This document shows, piece by piece, positions 23,271 to 35,575 of a stretch of 64,000 nt of DNA. The translations under genes were made by a program, and so were the position numbers. Source of the stretch: Acanthococcus lagerstroemiae (lineage: Eukaryota; Arthropoda; Insecta; Hemiptera; Eriococcidae). The notes below the pieces were generated by a model. The model saw only the letters and a program-made list of their open reading frames with translations, did no database searches and was not told the DNA's origin. Each line of letters begins with the position of its first letter. Positions within the stretch are counted from its first letter, which is position 1. The stretch lies in contig CM063109.1 of assembly GCA_031841125.1 (NCBI GenBank), forward strand, positions 534,321-598,320. The letters are read 5' to 3'.

Positions 23271-24155
23271 GCCGTGCCTCCCAATATATTCTCCGTTTCC
23301 ACCCTCATTCGACACACTCGTCCAACGCTCGGTCGGCGACTCTCTCGCTGAAACAGTCGATCTGCGTCTCGCTTCGCAACGCTGGCTAAGTTCATGCTTC
23401 TTCTCGCCGTTCCTGTGGATATCTCTTGCCACCTCGTCCAGCCTAAAATCCTATCGTCTAGCCTAGAAACTTTCTATTCCCCAGCCTAACACTTTTACTC
23501 CATAGAAACCTCTCGCTTCCTGCTAGCCTACTAATCGCCCCCTGGTCGTTGCGCCGCCGGGTCTTCCTTTAGCCTACTTCTAAATCAAGGCCTACACTCT
23601 ACTTACCTCTATGTGTACCTGTTCGGTATCCAGTAGGTTGCAAAGAGCTAAGTAGATCCGGCTATACTCGCTACTGCTTAAGTAGCAAGTACACCCGTCG
23701 TGTCTTCTTCTAACCCTTCTCGACCTCCTTTCCCCCAGGATAGGCTGTTCCTCTTCCACACCTCCCTTTCCCCTTACCACGCACCCTTTAGTCGGAGCTA
23801 CAAACAGTGAAACTAGTTAGGCCGCACGGTCACCACGAACCTGTACCACCGTCGGAACACCGCTAACCGTCGCGCCGCCGTACCGCCACCGTCGGCGCCA
23901 TTTACGAACCTATTTTTCGCCGTGTCAGTTTTTCGCACCCCAATGTTCCACATTTTTTTTAAGTTTTTGCCGTATTCTAAAAGTGTAAATTCTGTACATA
24001 CCGTAATCTATCAAACTTCTTATTTTACTAATTTGGTGTCGGTTGCACACTTATTTTTAATGCATAGTAATCATTTTTTACAAATCTTTATTTTATTTTG
24101 GTGCCGCGCACTTGATCGCCCCTATTTTCGGTCGTTCCCGAACTCTTAATTAAAA
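23271..24155. other. C/T-rich, possibly promoter or leader sequence
   Basis: The plus strand is strikingly rich in C and T, with ctcgctgaaac, cgccgccgg and many tagcctac words, unlike its neighbours. It could be an LTR/leader of an unrecognised retroelement or a promoter region with a 5' UTR. I find no TATA box or paired LTR. Confidence 0.3.
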
Positions 24156-24302
24156 ATGTCGACTCGCGACGAGGCACGGTCCTCGGCCAACTACGAGGTG
24201 TTCCGGTCCCTCCGGAACCGCCGGGTCCCGCTACCTACCGGCCGAATTGCTTCCTTCGCGGACCAACCGGGCCGGATAGCTCAGGTTTCGCGACAAACTT
24301 AG
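24156..24302 (+). CDS. Small ORF, 48 aa, unrecognised
   Basis: The ATG lies in AAAAATGTC, a good insect start context, at the end of the C/T-rich block. The product begins MSTRDEARSSANYEVFRSLR and is Arg/Ser-rich, with the GC-rich codon use of the block. It ends at TAG 24300-24302. I recognise no family. It could be a first exon or a chance ORF. Confidence 0.25.
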   Translation: MSTRDEARSSANYEVFRSLRNRRVPLPTGRIASFADQPGRIAQVSRQT

Positions 24303-27100
24303 ACAATTGAGGCGATAGCGCACAATTGTTTTATTCACTGGTTTTTTTTACATTTTCTGGGAAAGAGAGCGAAATTTCTTCTATCATAGGTCATAGATAA
24401 TTTTTTTTTTTTTCAATTTTCAAGTCGAAGACAAAATTTTTTCGCAGCAAAACTAAATTTTCTTTCTTTATTAATACAACAGGGGTAAGCGGTTTTTTTT
24501 TTTTTTTTTTTTTATCCAAAGAAAAGCACTAAGTACTTTTTATTCCAAGAAAGGAAGAGATGATTTTGCCGATAATTTTACGCGACTTTTGCATTTTACT
24601 GATAAATTGGACACAATATGTAAGTAAGTTGTCCGACACACAAGCCAAGATCAAAGACCTTGAAAAACAAATCGAAGCCCTCAAAATTTCCGATCACTCA
24701 TCACCTCTTTTAGAAGGTTGAGAATTATAAAAATAATAAAAACAACTGCAAATACAAGAATATTTTTATAGGCTACCTTCTCACGACCCACAATTTATAT
24801 TGTCTGCAACAAATTTTTTTCGGATTTCCACTCACGTAGAAAGCAACATCAATTTTCACAAGGCCAATATTATTCGGATACGTACGAAATTTTTCCGTCA
24901 ACAGTTTCTATTCAGGCAGACGTTGGGTCGTACACTACAGCGCTACTAAGCTACAGTGCTATTCGTGAAAAAATACGCCTGCAAGAGCACCACACTCTAT
25001 TCAAGATGCGCTGAAGAAGTATTTCCTTAATAGTTGAAAATTTTTTCCCAAATTTCTAAAAGTAAGGTATACAAAAACTGGAGTGACATTTGCGATATCG
25101 ATTTTTGACCTCTCTAACGTAAGTTTTTTTCTGAATTTTCTCAGAAAAATTGGAAATATCTATAAAAAGTATGAACGAAGACAACAAAGCTTTAGATAGA
25201 ATGGGTGTACCTCCCAAAATTGGGACAGGATATGAGATACCCTGAAAACATGAAAAATGAATTCGGTGACAGCAGAAACCATTTAATCTCTCCTTTTGAA
25301 GGTTGTTTTTACAAAATATCATACTTTTTCCAGCCCCCCCCCCCCAATTGGGCACTGGACTGTGAGCCCAGAAAAGGCGGCACAAATCAAATTCTGGGAC
25401 TTCGGAGCACAATTAGCACAAATTACGATAAAATTTGTGTCACTAATTCCAACCCCAACCCCATTTAGGGGGGGGGGGCGTGGAAATACAGCCCTTTTGG
25501 TCTGCTGGTTCCTGTTCTAACGTAAGTATAAGTCGTACATTTTCGGCTAAGGAGGTGGAAGGTGCAGGATTATACAGCCATACATCGCAGATACCGACAT
25601 TGAAAGAAAACGATATTTTCCAAAGTTCGGAATTCATTATTCTTGTTCCATTAATTAAGCGCGAGCTAATTAACTAGTCGATCGAACTGATTTGTTTGTA
25701 CAACTGTATGTTCCTAGGTAGGTGCATATACACATATATACACCATACTTAAATACGTATGCGTGTTGGTAGGAATACGAATATGAATACATGCAAATAC
25801 ACAAACACAGTACATTGCTCTTAGTTGAACTTACGAGTGATAAATTAGTTAAAAATTACTCTTGTTGATTCGACTTTTATGGCTGTCAGTGATTCTGGGA
25901 AATACTGTAAGTGTCAAAATGCAGGAAATTCAAGTTATTTGAGAGTGTCAGAAAATAAACGACCTGATTCCTGAAATGAAAAGCGTAATCAGTGCTGCTT
26001 GCGAAGCAGTTTTGCCCTTCTGACTCGAAATCAAGGTTTTCCGTTCCGCATAAAAATCGACGAGGGAGGGCGGAGAAATTCCCGATGATTGACCAACACT
26101 AAATGTCATTTCGGTTTCGTTCAGTGTTTTGTTACGATAAGTTTGAGGAGGTCGTTGATTCGTTGATTAATAACCCAAAGGTCAACTATGATAATTATCC
26201 ATCTTTAAATCGAAAAATCGCTAGCTCTTGACCTTCGCGGTCATGATAAAGTATGTATGTATTATAGACCAGTTGGTGGATATGGTTACCTATGGATATG
26301 ATTTAATGCCTAGTAAAAAAAAAAAAAAAAAAGGAAACTAATGGCAGAAAGCCAACGGCAAACGATAAGAAAGTGTATTATACGAAGTTATAAATGTGTC
26401 ATTCCACGATTCGAGAGATCAGGAGTTCAAAGTTGTTCGCTGCATTTTTTTTTACAAAATTTTTAATTCCGAAAGAGGGATGAAGGGGGGCATGCCGAAG
26501 GCGATGCAAACGGAAAAGGAATATCAACGAGCGCGTGGTCGTGATAAATCGGAAGGACCTTTCGTTTGCGAATGAAGTTTTGGATCCAGCTGAAAAATAT
26601 AGACAAGACCCGCATAGCAGATATGCGGCTGTAGATACTTGCAGACGACTACGAGTAGGCAAATCAGTCATTGCTTTAGAAATAAATATAAAGTGGAATA
26701 AGGACATGTGGAAACGAAGCGGCCGTGCTGAACTTACCCTTGGATCCAGAATCAGTACGGACTGAAGTGGGATAGAATCAGATTATATTTTTTTAACTAC
26801 CTTGTCTATCGTATTTCGAAGCCCTTTCTCAAATGGTGCAAGTCAGTTTTGATTTTTCTAGTTTGAGCCTACGGATCATATTTGTAACTGCTAAAATATT
26901 CATTTTGTTGTTAAAGTAAGTCAGGTGTATTCCTATCCTTCGCCAGATAGTAGCACCAGCATTTTCAGGGCTCTAACAGAACAATAACAGTACGAGTAGG
27001 TACAAATGTGAAAAATCCCGATACAATGCGCTTATTTCTGCGAGTATGTAGGTATGTATTATGTTTCGAAGACAAATGGGGATCTAAATATGAACCAGCT
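24303..27100. other. Mostly unrecognised; T-runs, a 53-aa ORF, C- and G-runs
   Basis: T23 lies at about 24492-24514. A plus ORF at 24560-24721 ends in a coiled-coil-like SDTQAKIKDLEKQIEALK, with no family recognised. C and G runs occur at 25334-25345 and 25470-25479, and an A18 run at 26314. No gene is supported. Confidence 0.3.
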
Positions 27101-27269
27101 GAATCAGCGGAATTCGTTGATTTTTCAGCAATGCAAGTCTACCGATCACGTGATTGTTGAATCAGATCGGCGTACATATCCTGCAAATCAGCTCATATAC
27201 GCTACTTTGAATCAGTGATTACGTAGCCGATATACTTATAGCTAAAAACCTAGTGAATTCCGCCGATTC
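27101..27269. mobile_element. Foldback element, about 169 bp
   Basis: The left arm, GAATCAGCGGAATTC, is matched on the opposite strand by GAATCGGCGGAATTC (27269 leftward). Weaker pairing continues inward (GATTTTTCAGC against GTTTTTAGC). No target duplication is clear. Confidence 0.45.
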
Positions 27270-27570
27270 AAATTTATAAAACCGATTCTAGTATGAAAAA
27301 AACGAAGTTGAAAAACTTTTTTGACCACATTCGGCAGTTCGAATTGATATAGTGTTCCAGATAGCCCCTTCGCTTGTGGAATTGTGGTCACGCTACGTTC
27401 TTCAGGCCGCAGTGCACAAAATATTGTTACTGGGATTCTTAGATTGGAAGGGGACCCCGGCGATGGAATATACCTATGTAGTTATTGGTATTGTTATTTA
27501 GCGGTTTGGATAGTGGGGCTTTATTTTTGAAGCGTGTGCAGGGAAATATCTGAGAACAAGTTCTTATTCT
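27270..27570. other. No recognisable feature
   Basis: Nothing was recognised in this stretch. Confidence 0.4.
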
Positions 27571-27900
27571 TATTGGGATGTAAACCTGCATTAGAGTGCG
27601 TTGCAAAATTACCTGCGCGGGTGTTAGCGGGTGAAAATGAGTGAGTGATCATGTGTACTTTCAAATAGAAACACTGCCATCTTCAGGAGGGTAAAAAACG
27701 GAGTAAAAATTATTCTGTCAGTAGAACTTATTATAATTCAATTTTTTGGTGATGATGCAGTTGAATTTAGGAACAAATTTTCTTTGAAAGTGAATTTCTA
27801 ATCGACTTAATGATAGTTGAAATTTGCTACATGCTTACGGTAAACCATACATAATCACTCACACATATGCAGGGCTGCCAACACTTGAAACTCTAAGTTT
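27571..27900 (+). repeat. Dispersed repeat, copy 1 (inverted partner at 59833-60158)
   Basis: It runs from tattgggatgtaaacctgca to gccaacacttgaaactctaa and reads as the reverse complement of 59833-60158 throughout, including the CTTCAGGAGGGTAAAAAACG block. I judge about 80% identity by eye. It is non-coding. The CAGGGCTGCCAA within it resembles a hAT end, but homology continues past it. Confidence 0.7.
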
Positions 27901-29519
27901 AAATCCCAGTTCGGTACCTCCCGGCTACGGGCTTACACCTGTTATGCATTAGAGTAGCAAAAGGTTTTCGCAAATCAAAATACTTAGAAAAAATGTTCGT
28001 GTTTTTTTTTTTTTTAATGTCGCGTGTTTTATGTAGTGATTTTCTTTCTTTCTTTATTTCCATTAGCGCTTTTCTATGTCTTCATTTTTAAACCAAACAA
28101 GTTTATTTGAGCTAGGTATACGAATGGGGGGAGGGTCATCAAGGTACAAGGCTTCTACCGTTAATATTTTTCTAAACGCGGCAAAAATTAAACCGCACGG
28201 TAATGCCTCCTCGCCCTTGGTGGACGCGTCACATAAATGGATCATTCGTCAACCAACTTCCCGAAGGAAACTTGTTTGCCTACTTTTATGTGCGCGCCTG
28301 TTGTCAAATTTGTATATCTACGCATGTATTGCACTTGTTTGCAGAGCCCGCGTATTATTAACAACTAATTAAAAGTACTAAGCAGGTCTAACGAATACAT
28401 AAGTTATGTATACCCGTAAGATTTACGACTAATTATACTGACGAAATCGAAATCTATATCGTATTTGAAACAATAATTAAGGGCTTATTTGTTCACTAGC
28501 ACGGATCGGAGACGAGAGCGCGAATTAGAAGTTCGTAACCAGCTGCGCTTTGATTTCGAAAAGTCACGAACTGTTATTAAGACAATTTTGCTGTTAAAAA
28601 AAGCAAATACAATAACCGGTTCTATGTCGATACCGTTTGCGCCAACATCTTCATTGCGCACCACAAAGATGGCCACGTGATCGTCCTTCAAATTTCTTAA
28701 CGTCTCACAAAAATAAACAAGTTATTATAACTTAATTTGTCGTCAGTTAGAAATAAGAATGCGATTAATACGATTTATGTGAGCTGATGACTACCATTGT
28801 ACAAGCACGTCATTCAGTGTCCGGATTCCCATAAGGCAAACTGGGTAATCCCTCCAGGCGCCGGCGCTGTTTGGATGCACATGTCCTCCTCCTCCTCCCC
28901 CTCCCCATCAGCTCCACTGGATTGCGTTTGACCATTGCAAAATTATTACACACCTGTATTTAGCCGATAAAAATTGATGTATTTCATATTTTTGAATCAT
29001 TAATGCATTGAAGAAAAAGAATTGTAATGCAACTTGAAAAGGAAAGCTCTTTCGAGGCGCGAAGTTCCGACAAGTCGTGTCCGCCAAGCAGCAAAACATT
29101 TAAGGTGCAAATCAGGCACTAATGGGGGACTAGGGGGAAAATCATGCATTCGGTCAGAAAACTGTAAAATTTGGTGCATAAGTTCCACAGGATGTGAGAA
29201 TCAATAATTTGAAGATGAGCGTCACGCAAAAACCATCTCTTGGATCCACATTTGAGGGAAAAGGAGAGAAAAATCAAATTTGAAATTATACCTAGCCTAG
29301 GATCCCTCCTCCCCCTAAAAAAGTCACTAGCAAATTTTTTGTAGCGACAAAATTTATTTATTTATAGCTTTTGAAAATACATCGTCATATAGGATTCTAA
29401 GTTATTAATGTAATGTTGTTATTATGGAGTATTACTGAGGAAGTACGTTAATCTTAATATTAGTCTAACTTTTTAAAACTAAATTACATTAAAATTTAAC
29501 TTCAATTTCCGCGACTGCC
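27901..29519. other. No firm feature; possible hAT-like relic near 28820-29123
   Basis: CAGTGTCCGGATTCCCATAA at 28817 resembles the start of the hAT MITE at 1476, and AAATCAGGCACTA at about 29107-29119 resembles its other end, but the flanks do not match. Other open frames are unsupported. Confidence 0.35.
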
Positions 29520-30965
29520 GTCAGAAGTATTTATTTCCCTGTCGGGAGAAAACTCTCCTCAACCTTTGCCATTCTGGTCTGTGCATAGCCACTTAGTGAT
29601 ACATTCTGTGTATATTAGCAAGTTCTTGAAGTCGTCCGCCCATCGTAATTTTTGTCTTCCAGGGTTGCGTTTTCTATATCCTAAGTACCATTGAGTTGTT
29701 TTTTCTACCCAGTTATTCCTTCCTCGTCTAGCTATGTGACCCGCCCAATCCCATTTTCTGTTAAGACATTCTTCTACTATATTTTTGCGTTGTTGGGCAG
29801 GGACTTTTTTACTTTTGAAGTTCTTATTCTACTTATCTGTTTTATATTTAGCATGGCTTCTTCCATTTTATTCTGCATCACGTGTAATCTGTTCTTTTCT
29901 CTTTGGCGGAGGGCCCAGGTTTGTGCCCCATCGAGAACAATACATGCATTAAAGACTTTTGATTTTATTTTTGGTCTAAAATTATTTTTGAAGATTTTCT
30001 TTAACATCCAGAATTTTGACCATCCGATTCGAATTCGTCTTTCGACTTCTTTTTCATATCTCTTGTCAAAGCTTATTATTGGCCCAGATATATTACCTCT
30101 TCGATTTTTTGTATATTTTCCTAATTTATTGTGACGTCTCGGCGGTATAGGTTCTTTATTTGCGATTATGTGTGTCTTTCCTAAATTGATTTCTATAGCC
30201 CTGTTATTTTACCTTTTTCATGTAGTTCGTTGAGCATAATTTCGAGTTCTTGTTGTGCACGAGCTCTAGGTATAATCACTACATCATCTGCAAATCGGAG
30301 ATTGTCTAAGTATTTACCGTTTATTATAACCCCTTTCTTCTCCCACTCTAGTGTCTTAAAGATTTACTCCAATGCGATATTAAATAGGACTGGGGATAGG
30401 GGGTCGCCCTGTTTCACCCCTCTTCCTATATTAAATTCTTTACCTTCTATGTCTGTGCACACATAGGCTCCGGCATTTCTGTACATTTTTCTTATCTTGT
30501 TTATATTGTCTAAAGTGTAGCCTTGGTTTTCCATTGCCTGGAAGAGGAAAGGATGTCTTATCGTGTCAAAAGCTTTTTGATAGTCTACAAATGCGATGTG
30601 TAGCTCGAGGCTGTACTCATTACTTTTTTCTATTAGTTGATTTATTATATTTGTGCAGATTGGTGATGGTGGAAGATCCTCATCTGAATCCCGCTTGTTC
30701 TTCTGGTTGTGAATAATCATATAGTGTGCTTTTAATCTGTTGTTAATTAATTTTGCAAATTTATCGGTCTATAATTCTCCATTTTATGTTTGTCTCCTTT
30801 TTCGAAAATTAAAATGATCTTGGATATTTTCCATTCTCCTAGAATTTGTTTTAAGGTATATATTTGATTGAAAAATTGTAGTAATTTATATCTAAACTCA
30901 TCTTCTGTGTACTTGATTTGTTCATTATATGCGATGCTGTCATTTATACTTGTAAATTTCGTTAA
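29520..30965 (-). pseudogene. LINE (non-LTR) reverse transcriptase ORF2, decayed
   Basis: Reading the minus strand from 30965 down: LQFFNQIYTLKQILGEWKIS, then GDKHKMENYRPINL (the ENYRPI RT motif), a deletion, FVDYQKAFDTI (catalytic Asp) and GVKQGDPLSPVLF. Then come NLRFADDVVIIPRA (catalytic DD), GAQTWALRQREKNRL, CLNRKWDWAGHIARRG and LRWADDF. The last two are the usual C-terminal signature of RTE/CR1-like insect LINEs. The endonuclease domain is missing, consistent with 5' truncation at about 30965. Several frame changes occur, for example near 29780-29800 and 30365. The enzyme would perform target-primed reverse transcription; this copy is dead. The exact clade is uncertain. Confidence 0.92.
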
Positions 30966-33405
30966 GTACCTCCTACATATTTTATATGCACTACTATTTC
31001 ATCCGGCAGTAACAGTATAGGTATGCTGTAATATGTAGTGAATTTCGAATTTCGACAGTATACTGTATTACCTGCACATCATTCTGATGGCCAATTTCTA
31101 CAATTTTTTGAAGAAGGCATCGGTATACTACGTGTAGGTATAACGTAATAATCCGTTCAATCATCAAAATGCTCTGTTCTTGTCACGGTTTGTGTAGGTA
31201 GAGTAGAGTGGTCGTTATTTTCAAAATGGAGTTTGGGTTGCAGGACCCCTTCTTGAAATCGAAAGAAAATATTAACCCGTGTTGCAACTCGATCAAAGTT
31301 TACTGAGATTTATCTTCCGTGAAAAAATTCCTAAATTACAATTTTCGCTATTAATGTATATTAATTAAGCATTAAATATTATTTTTTACTCGACTTTTTG
31401 TGTGAAACATCATTTTCGGGTGCTCCTTAGTCCGTAGTAGGTTCAGTAGTCCGTACAGAATGTACGCGAATAATCCAAAACAACATACAAACTGGAAATG
31501 GCAATACTCGCTAATTTGTTATTTTAATACGCATAAGTGCCCAGGGTCCCTCTTTCTTCTTGTTCTGTGGAGATGCTGAGTATATGCTGATCGGAGGCGC
31601 CTGGCTTGGTGTTCACTGATTTTCCTGGGTGTGGGTCTGCGTTCTCCGGGGTCTTCTGCCTATAGTGGGTTCAGGGAGGGGGGAGGGGGTGCTAGTCTTT
31701 CACATAAAGAATGTAAAAAATATTGTATTGCAATCTTGTGTTTTTATATCAATCGCTAAAAAATGTACACATTTCATTTTATCGGCCAATTTTTTGGATT
31801 AAGGCTGTTAAAATGACACTTCCAGTAACACGTTTTACCAATAGAGCGTACTAGTTGATTTTCCTTTTACTTATAAAACTGGCGATACGATTTCGGAGGC
31901 GGACGATTTAGGCTACCTTACCCTACGAATTTATTTATTCATTCTTTTATTTATCTGTTTACTGGTTGAATTGCCCGCGACTTCGTCGATGGTACACAAT
32001 ACTTTTGTTTAAAATCGTAACATTTTTTTTCAATAGTAATATTGATCTCCGTAAACGCTCAGACCATAATCTACTTTAAAAAGAAAATAAACTTCATACA
32101 TGGGCGGAATAAGGGTTAAAGCAGGAGTAATAATTACCATAATTTTCACTATTTGTATCAGATAACACATCAATTTACAAGATCTCTTTGTCAAAATTGA
32201 CCCAATTAATTCGAAATTTTCTCTTATGTCCAGTCATGAAGTTACTGACTTTTAAATTTTGGGTCATCCATTTACGATGTGCATAAAGGTTAGCTGAATA
32301 ACTGGTACTTTTTGTGGGGGAGGGGGTTACGAACATCAAACCAACTAACTCAATTTTGCTTCAATCCGAAATACGCTATCAAATTTTAAGAAAATTTGAA
32401 GACAAGATGGCGTCCGTCATCTTTTACCTTTAAAAACGTTGCTTCCCTTATCTCCTATCTACAGGTAATACTTAGTTGAGGGCTGGATCGCTTTTTTTTT
32501 TTTTTTTTTTTTTTTTTTCTTTTTTTTTTTTTAATAGACCTATAATTCCAAATATTTAAGATGCATTGGAAAGATAATATCTGGCCTGGCAACAACATAT
32601 TATAGGGATAGGAAGAGAGAAGGAGAGAGCGTGGGGAGAGAGTTTTGTGTTTAATAGATTGGAAACCTCAACCCTCTCTTCAGTGAGTAGTAGGTGTCGG
32701 ATATAGTCCGAAATGCGTTTTCGATTCGATTCAGTCATTACAAAACTCCCTATCCTCCACTAATTGTATCAGCTTTTCTTTTCGAACATTTGGATACCCC
32801 GTGACCCAATCTCTGCTTGTACAAACAAAAAACAAAAAAACTGTTTCAGTAAAATAAAGTTACTGTACGTCTTCAAGTCACTTTGGCTACGGGACCACAC
32901 GGCTGCTCTCTTTTCAGAATTTCAACATTTTCAACGCTCCCCCACTCCATGAAAAATTGTAACTTCAACAGCGGTAATAATTTGTACTCTTCTATTTCAA
33001 CAGGTGATTTGATATTGTTTATAGCTTAGTTTTGCGATCTGGGTCAGTGGTTCAGGGAACGTAAGGAATGAAAAAATGAAATTTGAGACATGAGTTGATT
33101 TTGTGGTTTTTGTCACTGAGTATGATTTTGAAAGATATTGAAAGTCGTTTTTATATCCGCCTGGAGCTACTTTAACAGGGGTTGACACCAAATACTAGTT
33201 ATTTTTCGAGATGCATAATAACTCATTTATAGGTAGGAATTCCACTTTGCTGGACTTGATTACAGGGCTGATTTTTGTATCCAACCCATCGAATGCTACT
33301 ACCGGGAGTTACATTCAAACCTTTCAATGTCTTAAAAATCTCGCCTTCCTCCTCTTTTGGGGAACCCTCGGATTCTAAGGATTCTAGCCAGTTAGGCTGG
33401 TAAAC
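30966..33405. other. No recognisable feature; long T-run
   Basis: A T-rich homopolymer tract lies at about 32492-32532 (T29, C, T14). The GC-richer patch at 31540-31690 was not recognised. No gene is supported. Confidence 0.4.
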
Positions 33406-33419
33406 GGTTAGCCTGATGT

Positions 33420-33644
33420 AAGGGTCTGGTTGGCCGAGTGGATAGCGCGTTGGTTTCGGAATCCGGAGGTTTCGGGTTCGAGGGCACGTAGCAGCTTATT
33501 GCCAGATTTCGACCTAGACTGGTTTTTCGGCCAGAAGGGAAGAGTGCTAAGACAGCCCTAATAGAGCCTCCTCGACGTCGCTGAGGTAATGCTCGAAAAG
33601 ACGGATTCCAGGGCTCGGGTTACGAGTTAATTAGAAAAGAAGAC
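33420..33644 (+). mobile_element. tRNA-derived SINE
   Basis: The head resembles a tRNA: an A-box-like TGGCCGAGTGG at about 33430-33440 and a B-box-like GGTTCGAGGGC at about 33475-33485, separated by about 34 bp as in RNA polymerase III promoters. A tRNA-unrelated body and a short A-rich end (gaaaagaag) follow. The flanks GGTTAGCCTGATGT (33406-33419) and AGTCAGCCTAATGT (33645-33658) look like a 14-bp target duplication with three mismatches. The head resembles Ser/Leu-type tRNAs. The tRNA cloverleaf is not intact, so I do not call a tRNA gene. Confidence 0.65.
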
Positions 33645-33658
33645 AGTCAGCCTAATGT

Positions 33659-34697
33659 GCTGATGAACAGAAAAATCGACTGACAGCCGCTGAATACAGC
33701 ACAATTTCAATTGCTTTGCGGCACGGATTAATATTTTTTTTTTGACCTCAAATTTTTTTTCGCTTCATTTTTTTATAAAAATGAATAGAATTGAGGGGTC
33801 CTGCATAAAAAATAAAAATAAATTTTTTTTACAGTAGTAAATAACGACCACCCTAAGGTACAGGAAATATTATGCCGTGTCTTTTTCGTAGATATAGTAT
33901 TAGATTAAATATTACCTGTATGTACCTACTCGTTATTGTGGGAAAAATTTAAATACAAAATGTAAAACCAATTTTTTTTTTTTTTTTGTTTCAGAAAATT
34001 GCAGAAATAGAAAACACGCGCATTTAATTATCTGATCAAGGGTATGTACGAATAAATGTTCGTTTATTAATCATTATATTGATAGTGTACAGCACGGGGG
34101 AGCGCTGTTATTTCTCCGTATTTCAGGCGTGAACACTAACGCACGCATGAATCGAAATATCCAAAGCAGATATCCATAGTGGGTGACCTTTCACACGGAA
34201 AGCAACGATTATTTTTGCAATACGTGAATATTCCAGTTGAAATTTTGTTTAAAAATCATTCTACGAGTAATTCGTAGTTCGTGACGTGAGGAACCGGTTG
34301 GAGCTGACTTCGATCAACAACCAAATCTAATTATTTTTCAGATCGAACACGCTGGTACCTATGTTACTTTCTTATGGGAGTGATCAATTTTATACCGTTT
34401 TTGCGCAGCAACTTACTCATTTCGCTAGGTGCAGATGTCGGCCACTCTAATGTGCATTCCCAATAATTAAGTGAGATTTCAAATTAGAAGCAGTAGGGTA
34501 TATTGTTGCTTGTCTCTAATTTCCTATGTGCAACTTATCCCTATGTGCGTGAGTAATGCGCGGTCTCGAGCATCTGCAAGTTTTTGCTTTTTAGATGAGG
34601 TAACTCGCGAGAGATCTCAGCTTGCACCCAAGCATTACAGAGCGCGCGTTTTATATGTGTGTACCTTGGTGTACGGTGCGTTGGTACATCTATACAT
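33659..34697. other. No recognisable feature
   Basis: AT-rich sequence with T-runs near 33730 and 33972; nothing else was recognised. Confidence 0.4.
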
Positions 34698-34699
34698 AT

Positions 34700-34949
34700 G
34701 GACGCTGTTCAACAAAAGGGGAACCAACTAACATTTGTAAATAAACTGAGTTATTAGTATCGTTGGAAAGAACATAAAAAGTAGACATTTTCAAAATTGG
34801 GCCCCCGATTCAGAAATGTGTACTCACGTTGAAAACAGCTTATCAGTAAATGCTATGTCATATAGTCTCTACATGGCTGTTGAACTTCGAATCACGTGTT
34901 CTCAAAAAGCGGATTTTGCTAGTTGGTTCCTTTTTGCTGAACAGCGTCC
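34700..34949. mobile_element. MITE, GGACGCTG-TIR family, copy 2 (empty site)
   Basis: The inverted ends GGACGCTGTTCAACAAAAGG and GGACGCTGTTCAGCAAAAAG both run into GGAACCAACTA. Counting one base further out, it is flanked by TA on both sides, as for Tc1/mariner-type insertion. It is the reverse-oriented relative of 1408-1861 and lacks the hAT insertion: GTGATTCG occurs once here (minus strand, about 34894-34901). Confidence 0.85.
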
Positions 34950-34989
34950 ATAATATGTATTAGATTAGTTGTCCCTTACTGTAAAACTG

Positions 34990-35200
34990 ACATGCATACG
35001 GTGTATTAGGGTAAGAAATGCAGAAGTAATTAACAGAGTAAAAAATTTAATGGATATTTGGAGGATGTGTCTGAAGAGAAGAGGAGATAAACTAATAGGG
35101 CATATTTTGAGGCACCCAGGAAAAATATCACTGCTGCTAGAAGGAAGAATGGATGAGGGAAAGAACTGGATAGATCGACAAAGATTCCACCCGTTGAACA
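34990..35200 (+). pseudogene. LINE ORF2 C-terminal fragment
   Basis: The plus strand encodes MDIWRMCLKRRGDKLIGHIL and RHPGKISLLLEGRMDEGK, the ...KLIGHILRH... signature seen at the end of many LINE ORF2 proteins. About 60 codons remain. No RT domain is attached upstream, so this is a scrap. Confidence 0.65.
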
Positions 35201-35387
35201 ATTTGTCAGTGGTAATGCCTGGGCGCGCTTTTGTAGCGCCCCTATACTACTACATATAAACTGTTTACTTATGTTAATAGTAGACAAAATTAGAGTGTAG
35301 TGGTAATAAAACTGCGAAATAAAATGTTGCGGTCGCGCCCCAGTAGAACGTAGGTCATACGTTTGCGTAATATCATGCGTATAGCCT

Positions 35388-35575
35388 GGGCGCTATGCCA
35401 ACATTTTGTACTGGGGCAACACCTACGTATTACCCGTGCGAAGCATGCGTATGTTCTGCATATTGCCCGTGCGCTACGCTAACATTTTGAACCGGCGCAA
35501 CTCCTGCGTATTACCCGTGTGCTACGCCTACGCCGACGACCTAGCTCTTCTTACTCCATCTGTGTATTGGCCAAG
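35388..35575 (+). repeat. Degenerate tandem repeat joined to an RT YADD scrap
   Basis: Two diverged units of about 80 bp share AACATTTTG, GGCAAC and CGTATTACCCGTG words. At 35521-35560 the plus strand encodes AYADDLALLTPS, a classic LINE RT catalytic loop, just downstream of the last unit. The loop lies after a C-terminal LINE scrap, the wrong order for one intact element. Confidence 0.5.

Noticed and set aside
26535..26765. 76-aa ORF with splice-like GTAAGT on the opposite strand
   Set aside because: The donor-like site lies on the minus strand with no supported exon, and the plus frame has no domain.
33421..33493. tRNA gene (Ser/Leu-like)
   Set aside because: A- and B-box words are present, but the acceptor stem does not close and the sequence runs into a non-tRNA body between apparent target repeats, so a SINE fits better.
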